From positions 1-8,647 of the forward strand of contig CACZQI010000005.1 in assembly GCA_902783345.1 (NCBI GenBank): 8,647 bases of DNA. Direction: 5' to 3'. The position numbers and the translations under genes are program-made. A model generated the notes under the pieces. It searched no databases. It was not told the origin of the DNA and saw only the letters and a program-made list of their open reading frames with translations. How positions within the stretch are numbered: position 1 is the stretch's first letter; the number at the start of each line of letters is the position of its first letter. This document shows positions 1-6,309 of the stretch, in pieces. This stretch comes from an uncultured Erysipelotrichaceae bacterium. Its GTDB lineage: Bacteria > Bacillota_I > Bacilli_A > RF39 > UBA660.

Positions 1-1
1 A

Positions 2-457
2 ATGGAAAAAGAATTAAAAGAAGAAATAATAGATGCAGTAGAAGAATATAATGAAGATGCCGATGAACAATTATTCTATGATAAAGAGTTAGATGATTGG
101 AAAGTAAGACAAGGAGCACTAGATGATGCTAAAAGTGAAGGTGCTAAAGAAAAATCTATTGCTATTGCTAAAAATCTTTTAAGTATGGGATTAAATATTC
201 AGGATATATCAAAAGCTACTGGATTAACTATTAATGAAGATGTTGATGAACAATTATTCTATGATAAAGAATTAGATGATTGGAAAGTAAGACAAGGAGC
301 ATTAGATGATGCTAAGAGTGAAGGATATGCTTTAGGAACAAAAGAAAACTCTATTGCTATTGCTAAAAATCTTTTAAGTAGGAATTTTTCTATTAATGAA
401 ATATCAGACATAACGGGATTATCTATCAAAGAATTAGAAAATATAAAAAATAACTAA
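2..457 (+). CDS. Rpn-family PD-(D/E)XK nuclease/transposase, C-terminal tail (5' end outside window)
   Basis: This is the 3' end of a gene. The frame is open to the window edge, and the ATG at 2 is probably an internal methionine, since nothing upstream can be seen. The 151 visible residues are highly charged and match the tail of Rpn-family (recombination-promoting nuclease / putative transposase) proteins: a helix with LFYDKELDDWKVRQGALDDAKSEG-like sequence, a GxKE linker, then IAIAKNLL and a helix-turn-helix-like ISDITGLSIKEL at the end. The catalytic nuclease domain would lie upstream and is not visible. Members of this family stimulate recA-independent recombination in E. coli and are often multicopy in gut Bacillota. 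Unusually, the tail module is present twice in tandem (residues about 17-77 and 78-142). The family call rests on the tail only. It could be a decayed or chimeric copy. Confidence 0.7.
   Translation: MEKELKEEIIDAVEEYNEDADEQLFYDKELDDWKVRQGALDDAKSEGAKEKSIAIAKNLLSMGLNIQDISKATGLTINEDVDEQLFYDKELDDWKVRQGALDDAKSEGYALGTKENSIAIAKNLLSRNFSINEISDITGLSIKELENIKNN
49..426 (+). repeat. In-frame tandem duplication of the Rpn tail module (49-231 and 232-426)
   Basis: Copy 1 (183 bp) and copy 2 (195 bp) both start with TAATGAAGATG and both end in the codons for the TGL motif. Copy 2 carries four extra codons (YALG region, just after the SEG motif). Over the first ~86 bases the copies differ at five positions: one adjacent pair changes Ala to Val and the other three are synonymous. 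The second half is clearly more diverged. Both copies keep the reading frame. Confidence 0.9.
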
Positions 458-529
458 GTTATAATAAATTATTATGTTTATTCACTAGAAATTTTTAAAG
501 AAAGAGAACAAATTATAATTTTAAAATTC

Positions 530-557
530 ACAGAGATAATTTACTATCTCTGTTTTT
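530..557 (+). terminator. Rho-independent terminator after the Rpn-tail gene
   Basis: A perfect 9-bp stem, ACAGAGATA (530-538) with TATCTCTGT (545-553), encloses a 6-nt loop and is followed by a T run (553-557). It lies about 70 bases after the stop codon of the Rpn-tail gene and just before the promoter of the Fur-family gene, so it separates the two units. Confidence 0.85.
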
Positions 558-571
558 GTTGTTACTTTTTC

Positions 572-599
572 TTGCATTAATTTTAAATTATTGTATAAT
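572..599 (+). promoter_or_regulatory. Sigma-A type promoter for the Fur-family/permease operon
   Basis: The -35 box TTGCAT (572-577) and a consensus -10 box TATAAT (594-599) are separated by 16 bases. The predicted transcription start is near 606, inside the inverted repeat at 601-623, so a protein bound there would block initiation. Confidence 0.75.
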
Positions 600-600
600 A

Positions 601-623
601 AATTTGAAAATCATTTTCAAATT
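601..623 (+). promoter_or_regulatory. Fur-box-like operator (perfect 11-1-11 inverted repeat)
   Basis: AATTTGAAAAT (601-611) is followed by a single C and then by its exact reverse complement (613-623). The inner 7-1-7 core, TGAAAAT-N-ATTTTCA, differs from the Bacillus Fur consensus TGATAATNATTATCA by one base per half, and the 7-1-7 geometry is shared by Fur, Zur and PerR sites. It sits directly after the -10 box and 15 bases before the start codon of a Fur-family gene, which points to autoregulation. Which metal is sensed cannot be read from the site. Confidence 0.8.
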
Positions 624-638
624 GAAAGAAGGATTATA

Positions 639-1019
639 ATGACTTACAATACAAAACAAAAAAATCTTATTTTAGATTTAATTAAAAAACAAGATAAATC
701 ATTTAGTATTAATGATATATATGCTAAGTTAAATAACCAAATTGGATTAACAACTATATACCGCTTAGTAGATAAATTGGTTTTAGATGGTGCATTAACT
801 AAAACAATTGGGCCTAATAATACAACTTATTATCAGTACTTAGAAAAATGTAATCATGATAATCATTTTTATTTGAAATGTGATAAATGTAATAGTTTAA
901 TTCATATAGATTGTGAATGTATAAACACTTTAACTAATCATATTTTAGATGAGCATCATTTTAAATCTAATAAAGAGCATATTATCATAAATGGAATATG
1001 CGCTAGTTGTAGAAAGTAG
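639..1019 (+). CDS. Fur-family metal-responsive transcriptional repressor
   Basis: This 126-residue protein belongs to the Fur/Zur/PerR family (usual length 130-150). Residues 1-57 form the winged helix, with the recognition helix containing GLTTIYRLVDKLVLDG (36-51). The dimerisation half carries two CxxC pairs, C81/C84 and C121/C124, which are the ligands of the family's structural zinc. The usual HHxH metal-sensing motif is reduced to H73 and H76, and extra cysteines C92 and C94 follow. ATG 639 is chosen because GAAAGAAGGA at 624-633 is a good ribosome binding site; an upstream TTG frame extension at 591 would overlap the promoter and operator. It probably represses its own operon through the inverted repeat at 601-623. 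The next gene starts 6 bases downstream and encodes a metal permease. Whether it senses Fe, Zn, Mn or peroxide cannot be decided from sequence, so no symbol is given. Confidence 0.9.
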   Translation: MTYNTKQKNLILDLIKKQDKSFSINDIYAKLNNQIGLTTIYRLVDKLVLDGALTKTIGPNNTTYYQYLEKCNHDNHFYLKCDKCNSLIHIDCECINTLTNHILDEHHFKSNKEHIIINGICASCRK

Positions 1020-1025
1020 GTAAAC

Positions 1026-1859
1026 ATGAAAGATATTATTATAGATAGTTTAATTGATACATTAAAACTATTACCTTATTTATTTATAACATTTATTATT
1101 TTAGAATTAATTGAGCATAAACTAAGTAATAAAAATGAAAAGCTTCTTACTAAAAATAAAAAATTAGGACCTTTATTTGGTGGTGTGCTTGGTGCTCTTC
1201 CTCAATGTGGTTTTAGTGCGATGGCTTCAAATTTATTTTCTGCAAGAGTTATTACTATGGGATCTTTAATTGCTGTATTTTTATCAACTAGTGATGAAAT
1301 GTTACCTATTATGTTAAGTGAAAAAGTAAATCCATTATTACTATTAGAAATAGTAGGTTTTAAGATAATTATAGGTATTACAATTGGTTTTCTAATTGAT
1401 TTAATATATCGGAAAGAAGAACACATCATTATTAGCGAAAACTGTGAAAAAGAGCATTGTAGTTGCAATGAAGAAGGTATTTTTTTATCAAGTATAATTC
1501 ATACTTTAAAGGTAGGTTTATTCATTTTAATTGCTAATTTATTAATTGGTTTTATTATCTTTGAAATAGGAGAAGATAAGTTATCAAGCATCTTACTTAC
1601 AAAAAATGTCCTTACTTATTTTACAGCTAGTTTAATTGGTCTTATTCCAAATTGTGCATCTAGCGTTATTATTACCGAGATGTATTTAGGAGGATTAATT
1701 ACCATAGGTACTCTTTTATCAGGACTTCTAACTGGTAGTGGACTTGGTATTTTACTACTTTTTAGAACTAATAAAAATTTAAAAGAAAATATATTAATTT
1801 TAAGTATTATTTATTTTATTGGAGTTATCGTAGGTCTTATAATTGATTTACTTATTTAA
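1026..1859 (+). CDS. Putative heavy-metal/manganese exporter, ArsP_2-like 10TM family permease
   Basis: This 277-residue, very hydrophobic protein resembles the 'putative 10TM heavy-metal exporter' family (ArsP_2), also annotated as arsenic efflux protein or putative manganese transporter. It has two related halves. The first has G-ALPQCGFSAMASNLF, then ITMGSLIAVFLSTS (residues 56-89, C61); the second has GLIPNCASSVIITEMYLGG, then LITIGTLLSGLLTGSG (205-239, C210). Such P(Q/N)C repeats in an apparent two-fold arrangement are typical of a duplicated membrane carrier. Between the halves lies a hydrophilic loop rich in possible metal ligands (H133, C140, H144, C145, C147). The gene follows the Fur-family regulator by 6 bases, with a weak AAGTAGG ribosome site overlapping the regulator's stop, so the two are co-transcribed. 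Transport direction and substrate are family-level inference; no arsenic regulator or arsenate reductase is nearby, and a Fur-type regulator favours Mn, Fe or Zn. Confidence 0.75.
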   Translation: MKDIIIDSLIDTLKLLPYLFITFIILELIEHKLSNKNEKLLTKNKKLGPLFGGVLGALPQCGFSAMASNLFSARVITMGSLIAVFLSTSDEMLPIMLSEKVNPLLLLEIVGFKIIIGITIGFLIDLIYRKEEHIIISENCEKEHCSCNEEGIFLSSIIHTLKVGLFILIANLLIGFIIFEIGEDKLSSILLTKNVLTYFTASLIGLIPNCASSVIITEMYLGGLITIGTLLSGLLTGSGLGILLLFRTNKNLKENILILSIIYFIGVIVGLIIDLLI

Positions 1860-1881
1860 TAGTGCTTTTTTACTTAAAATT

Positions 1882-1890
1882 TGATACAAT
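1882..1890 (+). promoter_or_regulatory. Possible extended -10 promoter for the suf operon
   Basis: TGATACAAT is an extended -10 element (TGn followed by TACAAT at 1885-1890), 18 bases before the sufC start codon. No convincing -35 hexamer lies at 16-18 bases, which extended -10 promoters can tolerate. There is no terminator between the permease stop and sufC, so read-through from the Fur-controlled operon is also possible. Confidence 0.45.
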
Positions 1891-1907
1891 ACATTTGGTG
1901 ATGAAGT

Positions 1908-2672
1908 ATGCTTAAAATTGCTAATTTAAGTGTTAATATAGATAATAAAGAAATCTTACATGACTTTAATTTAAATATGAAAATAAATGAAGTTCATGCT
2001 ATTATGGGACCAAATGGTATTGGAAAAAGCACTATTTGTAAAGTAATAATGGGTGATCCTAACTATATTGTAGAAAAAGGTAGTATTACTTATAATGCTA
2101 AAGATTTACTTAAAATGGATGTTACTACTAGAGCAAAAGAAGGAATTTTTTTACTAAATCAAATCCCAATTGAAATACCTGGTGTAACTAATGCTGAAAT
2201 GCTAAGATTATCACTTTCACAAAGAAATGGCGCTATGGTTCCAATTTTTGAATTTAATAAAAAAATGGAAGAAATATGTAAAAAGTTAGATATCCCTAAG
2301 AGTTTTATTCATCGTGGTATTAACGAAGGAATGAGTGGGGGAGAAAGAAAGAAAAATGAACTTTTACATTTATGGATGCTTGAACCTAAATTTATAATTT
2401 TAGATGAAATTGATAGTGGCCTTGATGTTGATAGTTTAAAAATAGTTTGTGAAAGTATTAATGAATATAAAAATACTCATGAATGCACGCTCTTAGTAAT
2501 TTCACATCATCCTGATATTTTAAAAATGTTAAATGTAACATCTGTTCATATTTTATCTGATGGCCATATTACCGAAACAGGTGATTTAAATCTTGCTCTA
2601 AAAATAGAAAAAGAAGGATATAAATCATTTTCTGGGATAAATAAAGTAAGTGGTAATAAAGATGAAGCATAA
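1908..2672 (+). CDS. sufC: Fe-S cluster assembly ATPase SufC
   Basis: The product is the ABC-type ATPase of the SUF machinery, which binds the SufB/SufD scaffold in the cytosol and drives its rearrangement during cluster building. At 254 residues it has the normal length. Motifs in order: Walker A GPNGIGKST (34-42), Q-loop N84-Q85, the SufC-type signature GMSGGERKKNE (141-151), Walker B FIILDE (162-167), D-loop SGLD (170-173) and H-loop histidine 200. The GERKKNELL stretch separates SufC from transport ABC proteins. The start at 1908 follows GGTGATG (1897-1903). The next gene begins inside the last codons of sufC, so translation is coupled. It is first in the order sufC-sufD-sufS-sufU, as in Bacillus, but the sufB that normally closes that operon is missing here. 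Confidence 0.96.
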   Translation: MLKIANLSVNIDNKEILHDFNLNMKINEVHAIMGPNGIGKSTICKVIMGDPNYIVEKGSITYNAKDLLKMDVTTRAKEGIFLLNQIPIEIPGVTNAEMLRLSLSQRNGAMVPIFEFNKKMEEICKKLDIPKSFIHRGINEGMSGGERKKNELLHLWMLEPKFIILDEIDSGLDVDSLKIVCESINEYKNTHECTLLVISHHPDILKMLNVTSVHILSDGHITETGDLNLALKIEKEGYKSFSGINKVSGNKDEA

Positions 2673-3342
2673 TATAAAAGTAGATAATATTATATTAAAT
2701 AATGAAAGTTTACTAATTGAAAACCAAACTATTAGTAAAATAAAGGCTAAAGGCTTATCAGAAATAAACTTATTTAATTGTAATATTATAAATTTAGAAA
2801 TAGAAATAGATAATAATGCTTCTTTGATAATTAATTCTTTTAATATTATTGATAAAATAGATACCAACATTATTATTAAAGCCAATAATAAATCAAGTAT
2901 TACATTTAATCATTCTTTTATTAATAATGGTAAATATAATTTAAATATTTATACTGACTTTTTAAAAGAAGAAGGTAATATTTTACTAAATATTCATGGT
3001 ATTAATAATGGTGGAACACTTAATACTAATATTGATGGATTTGTACATACTGATAAATTTAATAATGTTTTAGATGAAAATATTAGAATTTATAATTTTA
3101 ACAATGGTATAGTTACTAGTAATCCTAATATGTATATAAGTACATCTAAAGTTATTGCTAATCATAATACAACTATCGGAATTGTAAGAGAAGATGAATT
3201 ATTTTATTTAATGAGTAAAGGGATTAATAAAAAAGAAGCAATAAATCTTATTATAAAAGGGTTTTTAGTTAAAATAATAACTAATAATGATTTAAAAATA
3301 AAAATGCAAGAATTAATTCAAGGAGGTGAAAATCATGCATAG
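2662..3342 (+). CDS. sufD: Short SufD-like (SufB/SufD family) Fe-S scaffold protein
   Basis: This 226-residue protein is little more than half the usual length of SufD (about 400). The C-terminal part is diagnostic: residues 158-204 contain STSKVIANHNTTIGIV, then ELFYLMSKGINKKEA and IIKGFL, the conserved end of SufB/SufD proteins. H168 aligns with the functional histidine of SufD (the CSH motif of E. coli SufD), but the neighbouring cysteine is replaced. The middle is a run of short Asn/Ile-rich beta strands, as expected for the right-handed beta-helix core; the long N-terminal helical domain is missing. The only cysteine is C40, so the SufB cysteine used for cluster assembly has no counterpart. 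ATG 2662 overlaps the sufC stop by 11 bases; a GTG at 2650 is possible but has a poorer ribosome site. It overlaps sufS by 8 bases. It presumably forms the scaffold with SufC and with an unlinked SufB, or works as a homodimer. Confidence 0.8.
   Translation: MKHNIKVDNIILNNESLLIENQTISKIKAKGLSEINLFNCNIINLEIEIDNNASLIINSFNIIDKIDTNIIIKANNKSSITFNHSFINNGKYNLNIYTDFLKEEGNILLNIHGINNGGTLNTNIDGFVHTDKFNNVLDENIRIYNFNNGIVTSNPNMYISTSKVIANHNTTIGIVREDELFYLMSKGINKKEAINLIIKGFLVKIITNNDLKIKMQELIQGGENHA
3321..3328 (+). promoter_or_regulatory. Strong ribosome binding site that fixes the sufS start
   Basis: AGGAGGTG lies 6 bases before ATG 3335 and matches the 16S rRNA 3' end completely. It sits inside the last codons of the sufD-like gene. 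It excludes the in-frame GTG at 3326, which is part of the site itself. Confidence 0.85.
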
Positions 3343-4528
3343 AGAAGATTTTCCCATGCTTAAACAGGATTTGATATATTTAGATAATGGCGCTACTACA
3401 TTTAAACCTAAAAGCGTTCTTTCAGCAATGAATGATTACTATGAAAATTATAGTGCCAATGCTCATAGAGGAGATTATTCAATTAGTTATAAAGTTGATG
3501 TTAACTATGAAAAAGCAAGAGAAAAAGTAGCGAATTTTATTAATGCTGATTTAGATGAAATAGTGTTTACTTCAGGTGCTACTGAAGGATTAAATATAAT
3601 TGCAAGTGGCTTTTTTGATAAAATAATAGAGCCAGGTGATGAAATAATAATATCTAATGCTGAACATGCTAGTAATGTCTTACCTTGGTTTAGATTAGCC
3701 AATAAACATAGTGCAGTTATTAAATATGTTCCACTTGATGCTAATTTACATATTACGCTTGATGCTGTAAAAGGTATTGTTACTCCAAAGACTAAAGTTA
3801 TCTCTCTTGCCGAAATTACCAATGTAGTCGGTGATATTAGACCAATAAAAGAAATATGTGAATATGCTCATGCTAATAATATTTTTGTTGTTTGTGATGG
3901 AGCTCAAAGCGTTCCCCATAAAAAAACAGATGTTAAAGATAGTGATGTTGACTTTTTAGTTTTTTCTGGTCATAAAATGTGTGGACCAACTGGGGTAGGT
4001 GTTTTATATGGCAAAAAAGAACTTTTAGAAGAAGTTGAACCTTTATCTCTTGGTGGTGGGATGAATGAATCATTTGACTCACCTGATGCTATATATTTAA
4101 AAGAACTACCACATCGTTTAGAAGCAGGTACACCTAATATAGCCGGTGTTATCGGACTTGCTGCAGCAGTAGATTATTTAAATAATATTGGAATGGATAC
4201 TATAAGTATTTATGAACAAAAACTAAAAAAATATTTAATTGATAAATTATCGAAACTTCCTTACATTCAAATTGTTAATGAAGAAGCAGATAGCGGTATA
4301 GTAGCTTTTAATGTTGATGGTATATTTAGTCAAGATGTGGCCTTTTATTTAAATAAATATAACATATGTGTTAGAGCCGGTAATCATTGTGCTAAAATAT
4401 TAAAAAATTCCATTGGTGTTAAAAATACAATTAGAGTAAGTTTATATTTTTACAATACAACTGAAGAAATAGATGATTTAGTTGAGTTATTATCTAATAA
4501 AGATAAAATAATGAAGGAAATGATTTAA
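3335..4528 (+). CDS. sufS: Cysteine desulfurase SufS
   Basis: This PLP-dependent enzyme takes sulfur from L-cysteine, releasing alanine, and holds it as a persulfide on an active-site cysteine for transfer to SufU. At 397 residues it has the usual length (about 405). Visible landmarks: YLDNGATT near the N-terminus (15-22), SGATEGLN (80-87), H111 in NAEHASN stacking on the cofactor, D188 in CDGAQS, the PLP-binding lysine K214 in FSGHKMCGPTG, and the catalytic C352 in RAGNHCA, which corresponds to RxGHHCAQ of group II SufS enzymes. These features separate it from IscS/NifS, which carry a longer active-site loop. Its stop codon overlaps the sufU start by one base (TAATG), so the enzyme and its sulfur acceptor are made together. 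Confidence 0.96.
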   Translation: MHREDFPMLKQDLIYLDNGATTFKPKSVLSAMNDYYENYSANAHRGDYSISYKVDVNYEKAREKVANFINADLDEIVFTSGATEGLNIIASGFFDKIIEPGDEIIISNAEHASNVLPWFRLANKHSAVIKYVPLDANLHITLDAVKGIVTPKTKVISLAEITNVVGDIRPIKEICEYAHANNIFVVCDGAQSVPHKKTDVKDSDVDFLVFSGHKMCGPTGVGVLYGKKELLEEVEPLSLGGGMNESFDSPDAIYLKELPHRLEAGTPNIAGVIGLAAAVDYLNNIGMDTISIYEQKLKKYLIDKLSKLPYIQIVNEEADSGIVAFNVDGIFSQDVAFYLNKYNICVRAGNHCAKILKNSIGVKNTIRVSLYFYNTTEEIDDLVELLSNKDKIMKEMI

Positions 4529-4947
4529 TGGATCCAGAAATTAAAAGAGAAATTATTTTAGATAATTATACTAATCCTTTTCATAAAGAAACAAAAGAAG
4601 ATGGATTTTTATGCGCTAATGCTAATAATGTATCATGTATTGATAATATTAATGTTTATGTTAAATTAGATAATGATAAAATAGTAGATGCTTATTTTAA
4701 TGGAGAAGCATGCGCAATTAGTACAGCAAGTACATCCATTATGATTAAAAAAATAATTGGTATGACAATAGCTGAAGCCAAAGATTTTATTAATAATTTT
4801 GATAATATGATTTATGAAAAAGATTATGAAAAAGAATTAATGGGAGAGGCTTTAGCCTTTGATGAAATATGTAAACAAGAAAGTCGTAAAACTTGTGCAA
4901 CACTCCCATATCGTGGTTTAGAAAAAATCATTAATAAAGAAAACTAA
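4528..4947 (+). CDS. sufU: Zinc-dependent sulfurtransferase SufU
   Basis: SufU accepts persulfide sulfur from SufS and passes it to the SufBCD scaffold. It resembles IscU but is not itself the main scaffold. The 139-residue protein is close to the usual 140-150. The four zinc ligands of Bacillus SufU can be placed: C37 and D39 in NVSCID, C62 in GEACAISTAS, and C123 in KTCATLPYRGLE. The insertion between the second and third cysteines (residues about 75-118), diagnostic for SufU against IscU, is present. The usual CGD motif reads CID, with the functional Asp kept. The start ATG shares one base with the sufS stop. It is the last gene of the operon and is followed at once by a terminator. Confidence 0.95.
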   Translation: MDPEIKREIILDNYTNPFHKETKEDGFLCANANNVSCIDNINVYVKLDNDKIVDAYFNGEACAISTASTSIMIKKIIGMTIAEAKDFINNFDNMIYEKDYEKELMGEALAFDEICKQESRKTCATLPYRGLEKIINKEN

Positions 4948-4952
4948 AATTG

Positions 4953-4978
4953 GAAAAGAGATATTCTTTTCTTTTTTT
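4953..4978 (+). terminator. Rho-independent terminator of the suf operon
   Basis: A 7-bp stem, GAAAAGA (4953-4959) with TCTTTTC (4965-4971), has a 5-nt loop and is followed by seven T (4972-4978), a few bases after the sufU stop. It closes the suf operon without a sufB. Confidence 0.85.
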
Positions 4979-5025
4979 GACAAACTTTTTAAATAAGTAG
5001 AAGTATATTTATGATAGGTGATGTT

Positions 5026-5943
5026 ATGCGTAAAAGATTTATTACTTATCCTAAGTATAATTTTAATATTATAAAAATAGTTGTATATATTATTTTAGCT
5101 ATTATAGGTTTTATTTTAACTATAAAAGTATTATTTAATAAATATATTGAAAATAATAGTGAAGAAAGAGTTAATGAAATGCTTGCTATAAGTTCCAATA
5201 ATTTAATTGGTAATATATCTATATTGGATTTAGCAAATATGAAATTATCTAAACCAGAAACTTTACTTAGTATGTCATTTGGTCCTGTTAATGATATAAA
5301 ATACGAGAATGTTGAACCTAAAGAAAAGGAAGAACCGGTAATTAAAAAGAAAGAACCATTAATCTATATTTATAATACTCATCAAACTGAAGAATATGAT
5401 GCAGGCTTTTTAAAGGAATATAATATAACGCCTACAGTTTATATGGCTGCTAATATTTTAAAAAAGAAATTATCTAATTTAGGAATTGAAGCTATTATTG
5501 AAGATGAAAATATAGTTGATGTTTTAAGAAAAAATAATTGGAAATATTCAGAAAGCTATTATGCTAGTTGGTTATGGCTTGAAAAAGCAAAAGAAAAATA
5601 TCCGACAGTTAAATATTATCTTGATTTGCATCGTGATAGTACGTCAGGAAAAGTTACTATTAATGATAAACCATATGCTAAAATGATGTTTGTTATTGGA
5701 ATGAATCATGATAATTATGAAAAAAATGAAAAATTAATGCTAGATTTAAATAGTTATTTAAATGAAAATTATGAAGGATTAATGCGTCCAGTATTTTATG
5801 GTAAAAGAAGTAGATATAATCAACATTTTAATGAAAATGTTATGCTTATTGAAGTAGGTGGATCGAAAAATAATATTGAAGAAGTACAAAATAGTGTTGA
5901 TGCTTTAGGAGATGCCCTAGCGCACACTTTAGGAGGAATTTAA
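5026..5943 (+). CDS. spoIIP: Stage II sporulation protein P, engulfment peptidoglycan hydrolase
   Basis: SpoIIP is a membrane-anchored amidase/endopeptidase that acts with SpoIID and SpoIIM to thin septal peptidoglycan and drive engulfment of the forespore. The 305-residue protein has a short basic N-terminus, one membrane span (about 15-37), a linker rich in Glu, Lys and Pro (about 90-111), and the catalytic domain from 112 on. Family motifs are clear: IYNTHQTEEYD (115-125, H119, E123), YYLDLHRDS (197-205, H202) and YNQHFNENVMLIEVGG (264-279, E276). The histidines and acidic residues are the expected zinc/catalytic set. B. subtilis SpoIIP is about 400 residues; this one has a shorter linker. 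ATG 5026 is preferred because AGGTGATG lies just before it; ATG 5011 has no comparable site. It overlaps the next gene by one base. Expression is presumably sporulation-specific, but I could not identify a convincing sigma-E or sigma-F promoter. Confidence 0.93.
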   Translation: MRKRFITYPKYNFNIIKIVVYIILAIIGFILTIKVLFNKYIENNSEERVNEMLAISSNNLIGNISILDLANMKLSKPETLLSMSFGPVNDIKYENVEPKEKEEPVIKKKEPLIYIYNTHQTEEYDAGFLKEYNITPTVYMAANILKKKLSNLGIEAIIEDENIVDVLRKNNWKYSESYYASWLWLEKAKEKYPTVKYYLDLHRDSTSGKVTINDKPYAKMMFVIGMNHDNYEKNEKLMLDLNSYLNENYEGLMRPVFYGKRSRYNQHFNENVMLIEVGGSKNNIEEVQNSVDALGDALAHTLGGI

Positions 5944-6278
5944 TGGAACCAAAGAAAAAGAATAATAAAACTTTTAAATTTATTTTTTATGTATTAATTA
6001 TTATTTTTAGTTTATTATATTTTACTGGTAAGACCGGTTATTATGAAAATAAACTATCTAAATCATCAGAGCTTACTAGGGAAGCAATTCTTCAGTTTGA
6101 AGCCGATGTAGCCGAAGGTAAACCAGTTGATATTAAAGATTATATTGAAGTTAATACTAAAAATTATCAAAATAAGTATTCTTCCTTAGGATATACTATT
6201 AGCAATACAATTGATTTAACTTTAAATGATGGAGTAGGTTATTTAGTTAAGATTTTAAAGGCTTTATTTAGTTCATAA
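5943..6278 (+). CDS. Small single-span membrane protein coupled to spoIIP
   Basis: I do not recognise this family with certainty. The 111-residue protein has a lysine-rich start (KKKNNK), one hydrophobic segment at about 11-28, and a soluble remainder with a Glu/Lys-rich helix (about 35-60), the motif KPVDIKDYIE and an amphipathic C-terminal stretch, LNDGVGYLVKILKALF. The start ATG shares one base with the spoIIP stop (TAATG), so translation is coupled. In Bacillus subtilis, spoIIP is followed by yqxA, also a small single-span membrane protein of unknown role. By position, size and topology this could be its counterpart, but I cannot confirm homology by eye. A sporulation-related role is inferred from context only. 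Confidence 0.7.
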   Translation: MEPKKKNNKTFKFIFYVLIIIFSLLYFTGKTGYYENKLSKSSELTREAILQFEADVAEGKPVDIKDYIEVNTKNYQNKYSSLGYTISNTIDLTLNDGVGYLVKILKALFSS

Positions 6279-6294
6279 GTTATGTTAATATAAT
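6267..6294 (+). promoter_or_regulatory. Weak candidate promoter for the ATP-grasp gene
   Basis: A consensus -10 TATAAT (6289-6294) lies 15 bases before the start codon at 6310, with TTTAGT (6267-6272) as a poor -35 at 16-base spacing. In such AT-rich DNA a TATAAT can occur by chance. Because no terminator separates this gene from the spoIIP pair, co-transcription is an alternative. Confidence 0.35.
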
Positions 6295-6309
6295 AAGTAG
6301 TGATGAATT

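Noticed and set aside
517..528. 12-bp palindrome AATTTTAAAATT
   Set aside because: It is low-complexity A/T sequence expected by chance in this composition, and it has no position relative to a promoter that would give it meaning.
591..638. Upstream TTG start for the Fur-family gene
   Set aside because: It would place the -10 box and the operator inside the coding region; ATG 639 has a good ribosome site and a normal family N-terminus.
1202..1468. Minus-strand 88-residue frame inside the permease gene
   Set aside because: It is a shadow of a well-supported gene; AT-rich hydrophobic codons often leave the opposite frame open.
2625..2885. Minus-strand 86-residue hydrophobic frame over the sufC/sufD junction
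   Set aside because: It is antisense to two supported genes and its hydrophobicity is a by-product of Asn/Lys/Ile-rich codons on the other strand.
3505..3822. Minus-strand 105-residue frame inside sufS
   Set aside because: It is antisense to a clear cysteine desulfurase with catalytic motifs, and has no start signal.
4977..4982. Consensus -35 box TTGACA before spoIIP
   Set aside because: It sits at the end of the terminator T run and no -10 hexamer lies 16-18 bases downstream; the nearest TATATT is 21 bases away.
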